Of a stretch of DNA of 64,000 bases, positions 7,385-16,317 are shown piece by piece (positions within the stretch are counted from its first letter, which is position 1; every line of letters begins with the position of its first letter). Under the pieces are notes generated by a model that was not told the origin of the DNA, made no database searches, and saw nothing but the letters and a program-made list of their open reading frames with translations. The stretch is from CAYVTM01 sp964454645 (lineage in GTDB: Bacteria > Bacteroidota > Bacteroidia > Sphingobacteriales > Sphingobacteriaceae). The DNA is taken from assembly GCA_964454645.1 (NCBI GenBank), contig CAYVTM010000001.1, forward strand, positions 248,001 through 312,000. Reading direction: 5' to 3'. The translations under genes were made by a program, and so were the position numbers.

Positions 7385-9027
7385 TCTAAATAGTAGTCGT
7401 TTTCAAATACTCTTACAAATTTTCGTTTATTAGGATAATCGGTATCGGGAATAATTTCATATTCAATCCCATATTCCTTCAGTTTTATTTCCGTTGATAT
7501 ATTATCGATATGTACCTTAATAGGCTCTTCTTTATTTCTCAGATAGATTAATTCCTCCGAAATCAGTTTGCTTTGTTCCTCATTCCAATTAATTTGAATA
7601 AATAAAATCCATACCGTATTATACATCATCAATGCACCGAACAATAATCCGATCCAATTGATTTTTTTTCTCCCCTGTATAAAAAAGAAAGTCAAAACCA
7701 ATACCGGAAGATACCATATCTGCGGCACATAGCGAGCATTGTAACTTTCTTCGTTGATTAATATAGATGAAAGGACTGCAATGGCAAGGAATATAAAAAG
7801 TTTGCGATGCTTTTTAGACCAAAAGAAAATAATTAAGAGGGGAATGAAAGCTATAATAACTACTTCCAGCCATAGTGGGCCGAAACCTCCGAGCTCTGTG
7901 TCCACTCTCCTGAACTCCATCATGTTTATATCTCTGAAAGGTCGTTTATAGGTACTGTTCAGGGGCGCATGCGACCAAACCGGTTTGGATAAAGTGGAAA
8001 CGAATAATTTCTCGAACCGGTTCATATCCATAAAGTTTGCAGGTTTTGATAGATCTGCTACTACATGCCCTACATTACCGGGACCCATCAGCGGATAAAT
8101 AGGGTGTTTGTAATCAATTGTGTTTCGGAGATAAGAGCCGTATCCCGGAACAGATAAAGCAAACAGGAAACAAACAGCTAAAATTGTTATAAGCGGTAGT
8201 ATCTTTTTGAAATTAAAGCGGGTGTCATAAAATAAATACAGTACAAAAAAGAATGTAAATACCGCAGCATATACAAAGCCCGTAAACTTAACGGAACACA
8301 ACAAAACAATAACAAAGCATATCTGAATCAAGGAAGTCCTTGATCGGTCGATACAATAAGTTATCATCGATAAAATCAGCAGGGCGAGCAGCAATCCGAG
8401 AACCCCATCGATGTAATAACTGAACAATTGCGTGAAAGCGATTGGGTTGAAAGCGATTAAGAGGCTTAAAAGTAGGGTTTGAAGAATCGAAAACTTAGCA
8501 ATTTTTGATAAGGTGTATAAGCTGTATATAAATACAGTAATTATTAACAGGAAGCCTAACAGTTTTGCCGATTGTATGCTGTTGCCGAACGCATAAACCG
8601 ATGCTTCAATAATCCATGCTCCCTGTGGATAATGGCTGATCCATAAATAAGCCTTGGGCGATTGTTCTTGAGTAATATCTGTTAATAAAGGGTTCCAGCC
8701 TTCTATAATACGTATAACCGACTCTTGGTGATACCATTGTCCATCCCAGGAGAGGTCAAAATATTTTCCCGCAAGTGAATAGCAGAGTGCAAATACAATA
8801 ATGTTAAACATAAATGCGCTACTTTTTATTCGAGGCTTTTGTGATTTATTTAAAAGTAGTGAGGTGATAAAGGAGGCGAGAAAAGCGAGCGGTAATGCCC
8901 AGGTTTGTATGCTTATTCCCATCAGAAAAAATAGCGATGGAAACACTAATAGAAAAAAAAGAATGCTCAGCACTTGAAAGCAGAACACTGAGCAAAAGCT
9001 TAGGAATGATTTGTTGGATATGGGCAT
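7381..9027 (-). CDS. Large multi-spanning membrane protein, GT-C-like glycosyltransferase candidate
   Basis: A 548-residue membrane protein with about eleven or twelve predicted helices. The C-terminal soluble tail (about residues 480-548) is rich in charged residues (SKLISEELIYLRNKEEPIK). The first extracytoplasmic loop contains the acidic/aromatic stretch FDLSWDGQWYHQES around residues 91-104, a layout seen in GT-C glycosyltransferases. It starts 30 bases after thyA and overlaps the UbiA gene by four bases. In that context it is a candidate to transfer the pentose made by the UbiA/HAD pair, by analogy with arabinofuranosyl transferases. No family match is certain. Confidence 0.62.
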   Translation of the reverse strand: MPISNKSFLSFCSVFCFQVLSILFFLLVFPSLFFLMGISIQTWALPLAFLASFITSLLLNKSQKPRIKSSAFMFNIIVFALCYSLAGKYFDLSWDGQWYHQESVIRIIEGWNPLLTDITQEQSPKAYLWISHYPQGAWIIEASVYAFGNSIQSAKLLGFLLIITVFIYSLYTLSKIAKFSILQTLLLSLLIAFNPIAFTQLFSYYIDGVLGLLLALLILSMITYCIDRSRTSLIQICFVIVLLCSVKFTGFVYAAVFTFFFVLYLFYDTRFNFKKILPLITILAVCFLFALSVPGYGSYLRNTIDYKHPIYPLMGPGNVGHVVADLSKPANFMDMNRFEKLFVSTLSKPVWSHAPLNSTYKRPFRDINMMEFRRVDTELGGFGPLWLEVVIIAFIPLLIIFFWSKKHRKLFIFLAIAVLSSILINEESYNARYVPQIWYLPVLVLTFFFIQGRKKINWIGLLFGALMMYNTVWILFIQINWNEEQSKLISEELIYLRNKEEPIKVHIDNISTEIKLKEYGIEYEIIPDTDYPNKRKFVRVFENDYYLE

Positions 9028-9057
9028 ATTCCTGGGTTATGAATATTCAATACTTTA

Positions 9058-9852
9058 CTAAACAGCTACAACTGCTTTAATATGTGGATGAGGATCGTAT
9101 CCTTCCAACTGAAAATCCCCGAATTTAAAATCGAAAATATTTTTCACTTCAGGATTGATTTTCATTTGAGGCAAAGTTCTCAATTTCCGGCTCAACTGCA
9201 AATGAGCTTGCTCAATATGGTTGTTGTACAAATGAGCATCTCCTAAGGTATGAATAAATTCCCCGGCTTCGAGTTCACATACTTGAGCGACCATCATGGT
9301 CAGCAATGCGTAAGAAGCGATATTGAAAGGAACACCTAAGAAGATATCGGCACTGCGTTGGTATAATTGACAAGAAAGTTTTCCGCCGGCAACATAAAAC
9401 TGGAAAAAGGCATGACAGGGTGGAAGTGCCATTTGTTCTATTTCGGCTACGTTCCAGGCGCTGACAATCATCCGTCGCGAATCAGGATTCTTTTTAATCT
9501 GATCGACGACTTTAGTTATCTGATCGATATGCTCGCCCGAAGCAGTAGGCCAGGAACGCCATTGCGAACCATAAACCGGACCTAAATTTCCTTCCGCATC
9601 GGCCCATTCGTCCCATATACTTACTCCGTTATCTTTCAGGTATTTAATATTGGTGTCGCCTCTCAAAAACCAGATAAGCTCATGAATGATGGAGCGTACG
9701 TGCAGCTTTTTGGTTGTTAAGAGTGGAAAGCCATCCGCCAGGTTAAAACGCATCTGATATCCGAAAACACTAATCGTTCCGGTTCCGGTACGGTCGTGCT
9801 TCTGTACACCCTGTTCCAACACATGTTTCATTAAATCGTGATATTGCTGCAT
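9058..9852 (-). CDS. thyA: Thymidylate synthase
   Basis: Converts dUMP and methylene-tetrahydrofolate to dTMP and dihydrofolate. The 264-residue protein has the same length as E. coli ThyA, and the nucleophile falls at Cys146 in the [12 protein letters not shown] motif. Other matches are [41 protein letters not shown], the arginine pair in [12 protein letters not shown], and [13 protein letters not shown] near the end. It is the first gene of a minus-strand set with the GT-C-like, UbiA and HAD genes. The grouping may be operonic because the gap to the next gene is 30 bases. Confidence 0.98.
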   Translation of the reverse strand: MQQYHDLMKHVLEQGVQKHDRTGTGTISVFGYQMRFNLADGFPLLTTKKLHVRSIIHELIWFLRGDTNIKYLKDNGVSIWDEWADAEGNLGPVYGSQWRSWPTASGEHIDQITKVVDQIKKNPDSRRMIVSAWNVAEIEQMALPPCHAFFQFYVAGGKLSCQLYQRSADIFLGVPFNIASYALLTMMVAQVCELEAGEFIHTLGDAHLYNNHIEQAHLQLSRKLRTLPQMKINPEVKNIFDFKFGDFQLEGYDPHPHIKAVVAV

Positions 9853-9895
9853 TTTCCCTTTTCTATATATTACTTCCTTACAAATTAAATAAATG

Positions 9896-9903
9896 TAATT
9901 TTG
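9896..9903 (+). promoter_or_regulatory. Bacteroidota -7 box upstream of ispE
   Basis: TAATTTTG matches the TAnnTTTG consensus and lies 21 bases before the ispE ATG, in the 72-base gap between the divergent thyA and ispE genes. No clear -33 TTTG is present at the usual distance. Confidence 0.45.
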
Positions 9904-9924
9904 GTTTCCTAAAATGTTGAGAAA

Positions 9925-10728
9925 ATGATTTGTTTCCCCAATGCTAAAATTAACATCGGACTGAATATCCTAAGGAAAAGGGAAGATGGCTTTCACGATT
10001 TGGAAAGCTGTTTTTATCCTATTCCGCTTTATGATGCATTGGAGACGAGAATCGCCAAACAAAACAGTTTTGAGATTCATGGTGCGGCCATTCCCGGTTC
10101 TGTACACGATAATTTATGCGTAAAAGCATATAAGATATTAAAAGCCGACTATCCGATTGCTCCCCTGGAGGTTCATTTACTCAAAAATATACCTATAGGA
10201 GCGGGATTGGGTGGGGGCTCTGCCGATGCTGCATTTTTCTTAAAACTTATCAACGACCTCTTTCAGCTTGGCATCGATTCGTCAAAGTTGGAGCTTTATG
10301 CCTCGCGTTTAGGAAGTGATTGTGCTTTTTTCATCCAGAATAAGCCCGCTATGGCTTTTGGAAGAGGAGATCGACTAAAACCCGGTACGCTCGACTTATC
10401 GGGCTTTAGAATTGTCCTGGTAAAGCCCGATATTCATATTTCTACAGCCCAAGCCTATTCCGGGGTGGTTCCGAATGCTAGGCAGGATAGTCTGGAAGAA
10501 TTACTGAAATTGCCTGTCCAAAAATGGGAGGGAAGCATAAAGAACGATTTTGAACCCTGGGTTTTTTATAATTATCCCCAGGTCGAAAAAATTAAAAATG
10601 AACTATACCGCCGGGGAGCCATTTATGCTTCCATGAGCGGTAGCGGCTCAAGCGTTTTTGCAATTTTTGGAAAAGATACTCTTATCGATGATTTGCATTT
10701 CCCAAATTCCCGGCTCTTCGTTTTTTAG
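9925..10728 (+). CDS. ispE: 4-diphosphocytidyl-2-C-methyl-D-erythritol kinase
   Basis: GHMP-family kinase of the non-mevalonate isoprenoid pathway; phosphorylates CDP-methylerythritol in the cytoplasm. The 267-residue protein starts with [24 protein letters not shown] (Lys8 and the substrate-binding stretch). It has the glycine-rich ATP loop [14 protein letters not shown] at residues 90-103 and a C-terminal [13 protein letters not shown] motif. It provides precursors for the polyprenyl carriers used by the neighbouring glycosylation genes, though that link is only general. Its last four bases overlap the convergent LapA-like gene. Confidence 0.95.
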   Translation: MICFPNAKINIGLNILRKREDGFHDLESCFYPIPLYDALETRIAKQNSFEIHGAAIPGSVHDNLCVKAYKILKADYPIAPLEVHLLKNIPIGAGLGGGSADAAFFLKLINDLFQLGIDSSKLELYASRLGSDCAFFIQNKPAMAFGRGDRLKPGTLDLSGFRIVLVKPDIHISTAQAYSGVVPNARQDSLEELLKLPVQKWEGSIKNDFEPWVFYNYPQVEKIKNELYRRGAIYASMSGSGSSVFAIFGKDTLIDDLHFPNSRLFVF

Positions 10729-10967
10729 GAAATAAAGTCCTGGTCACTTTCACTCAACGTTGTGATTTTCTCCTCCGGCTTTTTCTTCGGCCAGGCGATT
10801 ATCATACCGACAATTAGTCCGGTTATGAAAAAACTCCCGAACAAAATTAATTTTGAAACGGAAGCCTCGGTCCATAGAATTTTCACCAAAACCGTTTCGC
10901 TATTTTGCATGATGACGATTGTGGATAATACCGTAATAACGATTAATAAAATAGATTTTAATTTCAT
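10725..10967 (-). CDS. LapA-domain (DUF1049) small membrane protein
   Basis: An 80-residue protein with two hydrophobic segments (residues 5-21 and 39-60) joined by a short loop with NSETVLVKILWTEASVSKLIL, then a lysine-rich tail PKKKPEEKITTLSESDQ. This matches the LapA/YciS-like (DUF1049) layout. In E. coli the related LapA acts in regulating lipopolysaccharide synthesis; whether that holds here is unknown. It is convergent with ispE, and a very AT-rich gap lies upstream of its start. Confidence 0.75.
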   Translation of the reverse strand: MKLKSILLIVITVLSTIVIMQNSETVLVKILWTEASVSKLILFGSFFITGLIVGMIIAWPKKKPEEKITTLSESDQDFIS

Positions 10968-11161
10968 GTTTAAACGTATATAATTTACTTTAAATAAATT
11001 TAATTTTATATCTGATTATTAACATACTAATTATAAAATTGAAAATGATTGCTATAAATTTTAGTAACATTATCAATTTTACTTATATGAAAAATTTAAT
11101 TATAAATTAATAATATATTGATTATTAATAATTTATTTTTATATATTATTAATTATGTTTT
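10968..11161. other. Very AT-rich intergenic gap
   Basis: The 194 bases between the LapA-like start and the esterase stop are almost entirely A and T, with runs such as TTTATATATTATTAATTATG. No open frame, terminator hairpin or consensus -7 box stands out. It may hold the LapA-like promoter or simply be unconstrained. Confidence 0.5.
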
Positions 11162-11806
11162 CTATTTTAGATACATTTTTAATAAAGAAACAGCCGGTTG
11201 AGGCAACTCATGCCCACCCTCATAACGTAGCCTTGTATGTTTAAAATCGAAGAGGTCGAGGCGTGAATAATGTTTTGTGAGCCTCTCTTCCGTGATAAAC
11301 TCATCCCGGTCGCCGAGCATAAAAATACAATTGCTTTTCCCATACTTCTTTGCCATTTCGGCAGTATCTTCGATGGGTAGTCCGGCACCCCATATTACCA
11401 AGTTTTTGACTTTTAGACTTGTGTGTTGGAACCATCTACAAGCAACTGCAGCCCCCTGGGAGAAGCCCAAAAGGTTTAATTCGGGCAGGCTGTGCAGATC
11501 CCATTCCCACACTAAATTATCTATATACCTTCTTTGATCGTTGATTTCTTCGGGCCTGTTTTCCTTGGTCATCCAGCTTGCCCCTACTCTATCGTCGAAG
11601 CCTTTCAGGTAGAACCGGGAAAGCCCTTCCGGGGCGATTAAGAGGGTATTTTCATTTTCCCATTCCCGGAATTTCGATAAAAAATGATAAGCCGACTGAC
11701 CATATCCATGCAGTAAAATCCATGCCGATTGGGTCGAAGGCAGGCGTTTACCCAGACTAAAAATATGCGCTGTACGAGGAGTGTCCAACAGATGTTCCTG
11801 AATCAT
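11162..11806 (-). CDS. Alpha/beta hydrolase (phospholipase/carboxylesterase type)
   Basis: A 214-residue serine hydrolase with AWILLHGYGQSAYHFL near the N-terminus, the nucleophile elbow GFSQG (Ser116), an acid in LGDRDEFI and a late histidine in GGHELP, giving a full catalytic triad. The size and the LLGFSQGAAVACRW context match the small YpfH/carboxylesterase type rather than a lipase. There is no signal peptide, so it is probably cytoplasmic; its substrate is unknown. It lies 24 bases after the EamA gene and may be cotranscribed with it. Confidence 0.85.
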   Translation of the reverse strand: MIQEHLLDTPRTAHIFSLGKRLPSTQSAWILLHGYGQSAYHFLSKFREWENENTLLIAPEGLSRFYLKGFDDRVGASWMTKENRPEEINDQRRYIDNLVWEWDLHSLPELNLLGFSQGAAVACRWFQHTSLKVKNLVIWGAGLPIEDTAEMAKKYGKSNCIFMLGDRDEFITEERLTKHYSRLDLFDFKHTRLRYEGGHELPQPAVSLLKMYLK

Positions 11807-11830
11807 GCTTATTAGAATTGTATGGGCAAT

Positions 11831-12730
11831 TTAGGAATTATGTGCGAGAGTGCTTCTTCGCTTATTGAAGTAATTTTTCACAAAGGGGTATAAAAATACC
11901 GTTCCCAAAATAAGCGAAGCACCTGTATAGAAACCGGGTGTCATTTGTTCCCTGGTACCGAAAATGATCCAAGCCATCCCAATACCGTATAAAGGCTCAA
12001 GATTGGTGGTAAGAACTACCGTAAAAGCAGATAATTCTTTCATAACGGCTACCCCGCTTACATAGGCGAAAGCGGTACAAACCGTTCCCAGGATAATCAG
12101 ATAGAAGATATCGGAACTATTCAGAAGCAGCTGGTAACTTTCCTGATTTCGGGTAAAAAACAAATACAGGCTGATTAACATAAAGCCTCCTGCCATTTCA
12201 TAAAAAGATATCAAGGCTGAATGGTTCTTCTTTACCTCAATTTCGTTTAAAATGGTAAAAACAGAGGCTAATAAAGCACAAATTAAGCCATAGATGATAC
12301 CTTCGGTGTACCGGCTTTCGAAATGGAAGATCATTAGAATGCCAGCTACAATTAAAAGACCGGTAATTAAATCAACGATGGAAAAGCGGCTTTTCTGAAT
12401 AAGAGGGCTTATTAATCCGGTTGATAAGGCTGAGGATGAAAGGCATATTAAAGCTACGGAAACAGTGGATGTTTTTATGGAATGATAGAAGAAGAACCAA
12501 TGTAAACCTACTATGGCACCAATACCTAAGAGCCTAAGGCTTTGCCTGGCATCCAGCTGCATCGGTATTTTCTTATAAACCAGGTATATCCACAGGCTTA
12601 TTCCGGCGATAAGCATACGGTACCAAACCAGTTCGTAAGCCGAAACACTGATTAAGGCTCCCAAAATTCCGGTAAATCCCCATATGAATACGGTAAAATG
12701 GAGCAGAAGGATGTTTTTATTTAGGCGCAA
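11831..12730 (-). CDS. EamA/DMT-family transporter
   Basis: A 299-residue membrane protein with about ten helices in two EamA repeats. The start LLLHFTVFIWGFTGILGALISVSAYELVWYRML is typical of the drug/metabolite transporter superfamily. The second repeat begins after ILNEIEVKKNHSALISFYEM. The likely start is TTG at 12730, which overlaps the end of the upstream LptF/G gene by 14 bases. No ATG in frame exists before the conserved N-terminal region. The substrate cannot be deduced. Confidence 0.87.
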   Translation of the reverse strand: MRLNKNILLLHFTVFIWGFTGILGALISVSAYELVWYRMLIAGISLWIYLVYKKIPMQLDARQSLRLLGIGAIVGLHWFFFYHSIKTSTVSVALICLSSSALSTGLISPLIQKSRFSIVDLITGLLIVAGILMIFHFESRYTEGIIYGLICALLASVFTILNEIEVKKNHSALISFYEMAGGFMLISLYLFFTRNQESYQLLLNSSDIFYLIILGTVCTAFAYVSGVAVMKELSAFTVVLTTNLEPLYGIGMAWIIFGTREQMTPGFYTGASLILGTVFLYPFVKNYFNKRRSTLAHNS

Positions 12731-13808
12731 TTCTTAATAAGTAAATACCGTAAATACCAAAAATAATGTTCGGAATCCAGACTGCTATAACAGGATGTAA
12801 TCCCCCTTTTAATGCAAAGGTAGTTGTAAACTGCATCAACATGATATAAGCGAAACTACTACCGATACCAATTCCCAATTGAGCACCGATACCGCCTCTT
12901 ACTTTCCTGCTACATAAAGAAACAGCGATTAAGATCAAGATAAAGGTAGAGAACGGCATCGCATAGCGTTTATATTTTTCTATAGCATAAGCTTCTAATC
13001 CCGAAGCGCCTCTTGCTTTTTCTTTTTCAATGTATCGGTCTATTTCTCCCAGGGTCAAGGTAGCAATGCTGTTATCTTTACGGGCAAAATCGGAAGGTCC
13101 CATATTTAATACAGTATCAATTTCGTATCCTCTTACCAGTTTTTCGTCCATCCCGTTAATATAGCGTATGGAATAGTCGTAAATTTTCCAGGAATGTGTA
13201 GTCGAATCCCATTGAATGCGATCACTCATCATCTTATAATATAAATCCATCCCATCGAATTTCTCTAAGGAAAATTTATATCCCACATTCTCTAAATTAT
13301 TATAGCTCTGGAGATAGGCATAGGTGCTGTCGTCCAATTGAATATGGATATTTCTTTCTTTATAAATGTATGCATTATTGATATAGACATTTTCAAATTC
13401 TATGCGCACCTTATTAGCATTGGGTATGATATACGAGTTGAAAATAAAACTTAGCAGGGATAAAAATAAAGCAGTAACAAAATAGGGGTACAGTAATCGT
13501 TTAAAGCTGACACCACCGCTCAGGATCGCAACAATTTCGGTATTGTTTGCCATTCGGGAAGTGAAATAGATTGCGGCAATGAAAATTAATAAGGGGCTAA
13601 GCATTCCGGCATAGTGCGGAATAAAGTTTAAATAATAGTCGAACAGGATCGCTTTAAGGGGAGCATTTTTCTCGATGAAATCATCTACCTTTTCCGAAAA
13701 ATCAAATACTACGGCAATCGCTATAAAGATAGCCATGGTAAAAAAGAAAGTACCCAGAAATTTTCGGATAATGTACCAATCGATCAGCTTTAGTTTTAAT
13801 TTTTTCAA
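12717..13808 (-). CDS. LptF/LptG-family permease (YjgP/YjgQ)
   Basis: A 363-residue inner-membrane protein with N-terminal helices, a large periplasmic beta-rich middle domain (about residues 130-260) and three C-terminal helices. The start LKLIDWYIIRKFLGTFFFTM and the later GGVSFKRLLYPY and KYKRYAMPFSTFILILIAVSLCSRKVRGG are family hallmarks. It works with LptB2 and LptC to extract LPS from the inner membrane. The start is TTG at 13808; a stop codon lies upstream in frame with no ATG or GTG between. It follows tgt by ten bases. Only one of the two expected LptF/LptG paralogs is visible. Confidence 0.93.
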   Translation of the reverse strand: MKKLKLKLIDWYIIRKFLGTFFFTMAIFIAIAVVFDFSEKVDDFIEKNAPLKAILFDYYLNFIPHYAGMLSPLLIFIAAIYFTSRMANNTEIVAILSGGVSFKRLLYPYFVTALFLSLLSFIFNSYIIPNANKVRIEFENVYINNAYIYKERNIHIQLDDSTYAYLQSYNNLENVGYKFSLEKFDGMDLYYKMMSDRIQWDSTTHSWKIYDYSIRYINGMDEKLVRGYEIDTVLNMGPSDFARKDNSIATLTLGEIDRYIEKEKARGASGLEAYAIEKYKRYAMPFSTFILILIAVSLCSRKVRGGIGAQLGIGIGSSFAYIMLMQFTTTFALKGGLHPVIAVWIPNIIFGIYGIYLLRIAPK

Positions 13809-13818
13809 TGTAGATTGA

Positions 13819-14949
13819 TTATAGTCTTTGTCCCAACTGCTTCACCATCTTGTTTTTCCATTCGTAAAAAGTACCGTCGATAATCTGTTTGCGGGCTTCT
13901 TTTACCAGCCAAAGATAAAAATGTAAATTATGCAAACTGGCAATTTGCGCACCTAAAATTTCTTTGGAAATAATCAGATGTCGTAAATAGGCTTTACTGT
14001 ATTGTAAATCAGCAAATAAATCACTCTGACTGTCAATTACCGAGAAATCGTTTTTCCATTTTTCGTTTTTGATATTGATAATTCCTTCACGGGTGAAAAG
14101 CATCCCGTTTCTGGCATTCCGTGTAGGCATTACGCAATCAAACATATCAATTCCCAGGGCAATACATTCCAAAATATTTACGGGAGTTCCTACACCCATC
14201 AGATAACGGGGCTTATCGGCAGGAAGTATATTCGTTACAATTTCGGTCATGGCATACATCTCTTCAGCAGGTTCGCCTACCGAAAGCCCTCCGATCGCAT
14301 TTCCCTCCCGGTTGAAGGATGCAATGCTTTCTGCCGATTGTATGCGCAAATCTTTATAAGTACTTCCCTGAACAATGGGAAACAAGGTTTGATCGTAATT
14401 GTATAAAGGTTCAGTTTGATCGAAGCGTTCGCAACACCGTTTTAACCAGCGATGGGTCATCTCCATCGAGCGCTTGGCATATTTATAATCGCAGGGATAA
14501 GGAGTACACTCATCGAAAGCCATAATGATATCGGCACCAATAATTCGTTGGGTATCCATCACATTTTCCGGAGTAAACAAATGTTTCGATCCGTCGATAT
14601 GCGAACGAAAAGTAACGCCTTCTTCCTTAATTTTCCGAACTCCTGAAAGAGAGTACACCTGATAGCCGCCGCTATCCGTAAGGATAGGTTTATCCCAGGC
14701 ATTAAAACGATGTAATCCTCCCGCACTTTGCAGGGTTTCTAAACCCGGCCGTAGATACAAATGATAGGTATTTCCTAAAATGATATCGGCTTTAACATCG
14801 TTTGCCAGTTCGCGTTGGTGCAATCCCTTTACGGTACCGGCAGTACCTACGGGCATAAAAATCGGAGTATGTATTTTTCCGTGATCGGTCTGAATCTCTG
14901 CTGCTCTTGCCCTTGAAGCCTTGTCCTGCGCTTGTAGCGTAAATTTCAT
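13819..14949 (-). CDS. tgt: tRNA-guanine transglycosylase
   Basis: Exchanges guanine-34 for the queuine precursor in tRNAs with GUN anticodons. The 376-residue enzyme has IFMPVGTAGTVKG, the active-site Asp92 in TDSGGYQVYSL, and nucleophile Asp271 in MFDCVMPTRNARNG. The normal CxCxxC zinc site is absent; residues 307-315 read SQSDLFADL, while the late histidine (His340) is kept. ATG at 14949 is preferred over an earlier in-frame ATG at 15123, because it gives the standard N-terminus and a -7 box lies 60 bases upstream. Confidence 0.95.
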   Translation of the reverse strand: MKFTLQAQDKASRARAAEIQTDHGKIHTPIFMPVGTAGTVKGLHQRELANDVKADIILGNTYHLYLRPGLETLQSAGGLHRFNAWDKPILTDSGGYQVYSLSGVRKIKEEGVTFRSHIDGSKHLFTPENVMDTQRIIGADIIMAFDECTPYPCDYKYAKRSMEMTHRWLKRCCERFDQTEPLYNYDQTLFPIVQGSTYKDLRIQSAESIASFNREGNAIGGLSVGEPAEEMYAMTEIVTNILPADKPRYLMGVGTPVNILECIALGIDMFDCVMPTRNARNGMLFTREGIINIKNEKWKNDFSVIDSQSDLFADLQYSKAYLRHLIISKEILGAQIASLHNLHFYLWLVKEARKQIIDGTFYEWKNKMVKQLGQRL

Positions 14950-15008
14950 CGTATTTTTTCTGTAAGAGATTTCTAATGCCTCATCTCTTATGGTACAATT
15001 AATGGCTG

Positions 15009-15016
15009 CAAATATA
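15009..15016 (-). promoter_or_regulatory. -7 box upstream of tgt
   Basis: On the minus strand the sequence reads TATATTTG, an exact TAnnTTTG. It lies about 60 bases before the tgt start at 14949, which supports that start and implies that tgt, lptF/G and the following genes may share this promoter. No clear -33 TTTG was found. Confidence 0.5.
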
Positions 15017-15137
15017 CTAAGCATTGTGATAAGGTGTTGCCCTAAAATCAAGATTAGTGCTTGGCAATTCAGCTTCTGTTTATTCCCGGTTAACATATTA
15101 AATGATGGAAATAAATGCACCATCAGCGAATTACACC

Positions 15138-15145
15138 TATATTTG
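15138..15145 (+). promoter_or_regulatory. -7 box upstream of the GT2 gene
   Basis: TATATTTG matches TAnnTTTG exactly and lies 56 bases before the GTG at 15202. If it is the promoter, the ATG at 15115 would be outside the transcript. No convincing -33 element was seen. Confidence 0.4.
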
Positions 15146-15201
15146 ATTTTATTGAGTTTTTTCTTTTAATTCGCCTTTATACATCTCCCACAAAATTGAC
15201 C

Positions 15202-16317
15202 GTGCAAGTTCATTATTTAGTATTCGCATTCTTTGGATTAATAGCAGCTATACAATGTTATTATTACCTGTTTGTTTTTCGTTATTTAGCTTTTTATAAA
15301 AAGCCCGGGACCGCTTCAACAAAAGCGAAGCTTCCTGTGTCGGTTATTATCAGTGCCCGTAATGAATCACAGAACCTTCAGAAAAATTTATATTCGATAT
15401 TAAATCAATCCTACGAGCATTTTGAAGTCATTGTTGTTAACGACTGTTCGTACGACGATTCTCAAGATATATTAAAAGTAATTAAAGCAGAATATCCCGA
15501 TAAGTTAAAACTTGTTGATCTGTATGAAGATGATAAGTACAGACGTGGTAAAAAGTTTGCCCTTACCATGGGTATTAAAGCAGCTCAGTACGAACACTTA
15601 TTATTTACCGATGCAGATTGTGTACCTGTAAGTAATTTATGGATCGAACAGATGCAATCCTCTTTTCAGGAAAAAGAAATTGTGTTGGGATATGCACCTT
15701 ATAAAAAGTACAGCGGTATTCTGAATGCGATCATTCGTTTTGAGACCTTTTATACGGCATTGCAATATTTATCCTTTGCTTTATCCTCGCGGGCTTATAT
15801 GGGGGTAGGAAGAAATCTTGCTTATACCAAAACTTTATTTTTTAAACACAAAGGTTTTGCTTCGCACATGCATATCCCCTCTGGAGATGATGATTTGTTT
15901 GTAAACCAAACAGCTACTAAAGAAAATTGTGCAGTTAATATCAGTCCGGAAAGTTTTGTGTACTCAGAACCGAAAAAAAAATTTAAATCGTATTTCAGAC
16001 AAAAGATACGCCATTTAAGTACCGGAAAATACTATCGTGCCAAACATAAAATGCAATTATCATTTTTGGCAGCTTCTGGATTTTTATTTTATCTGCTTTT
16101 TTTTCTGTTAATTATTTTTAACTTTAATATTCAGATTATTTTTACCATATTTAGTTTACGCTTTCTGATAAGTGGAATAATTTATTACAAGACAATGCGA
16201 CGTTTAGCGCTTAAAGACTTGTGGTGGTTTTATCCCTTTCTCGATTTAGTATATTTTTTAATTATGCCTGTTTGGGCGATACTCAGTTTGTTTATAAAAA
16301 AGCGTAGATGGAAGTAA
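15202..16317 (+). CDS. Membrane-anchored family 2 glycosyltransferase
   Basis: A processive-like GT2 with an N-terminal membrane helix (HYLVFAFFGLIAAIQCYYYLFVF), then the catalytic domain: VIISARNES, VVNDCSYDDS, TDADCVP (DxD metal site), and SGDDDLFVNQTA with RHLSTGKYYR as the acceptor and QxxRW-like region. Three further helices follow at the C-terminus. GTG at 15202 is preferred because it puts the helix at the N-terminus, as in related proteins. ATG at 15115 is in frame but would add 29 unlikely residues and lies upstream of the -7 box. The end overlaps the sigma-factor gene by ten bases. The product is unknown. Confidence 0.85.
   Translation: MQVHYLVFAFFGLIAAIQCYYYLFVFRYLAFYKKPGTASTKAKLPVSVIISARNESQNLQKNLYSILNQSYEHFEVIVVNDCSYDDSQDILKVIKAEYPDKLKLVDLYEDDKYRRGKKFALTMGIKAAQYEHLLFTDADCVPVSNLWIEQMQSSFQEKEIVLGYAPYKKYSGILNAIIRFETFYTALQYLSFALSSRAYMGVGRNLAYTKTLFFKHKGFASHMHIPSGDDDLFVNQTATKENCAVNISPESFVYSEPKKKFKSYFRQKIRHLSTGKYYRAKHKMQLSFLAASGFLFYLLFFLLIIFNFNIQIIFTIFSLRFLISGIIYYKTMRRLALKDLWWFYPFLDLVYFLIMPVWAILSLFIKKRRWK

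Noticed and set aside
13819..15123. Longer tgt starting at 15123
   Set aside because: Adds 58 residues with no family similarity and runs across the -7 box.
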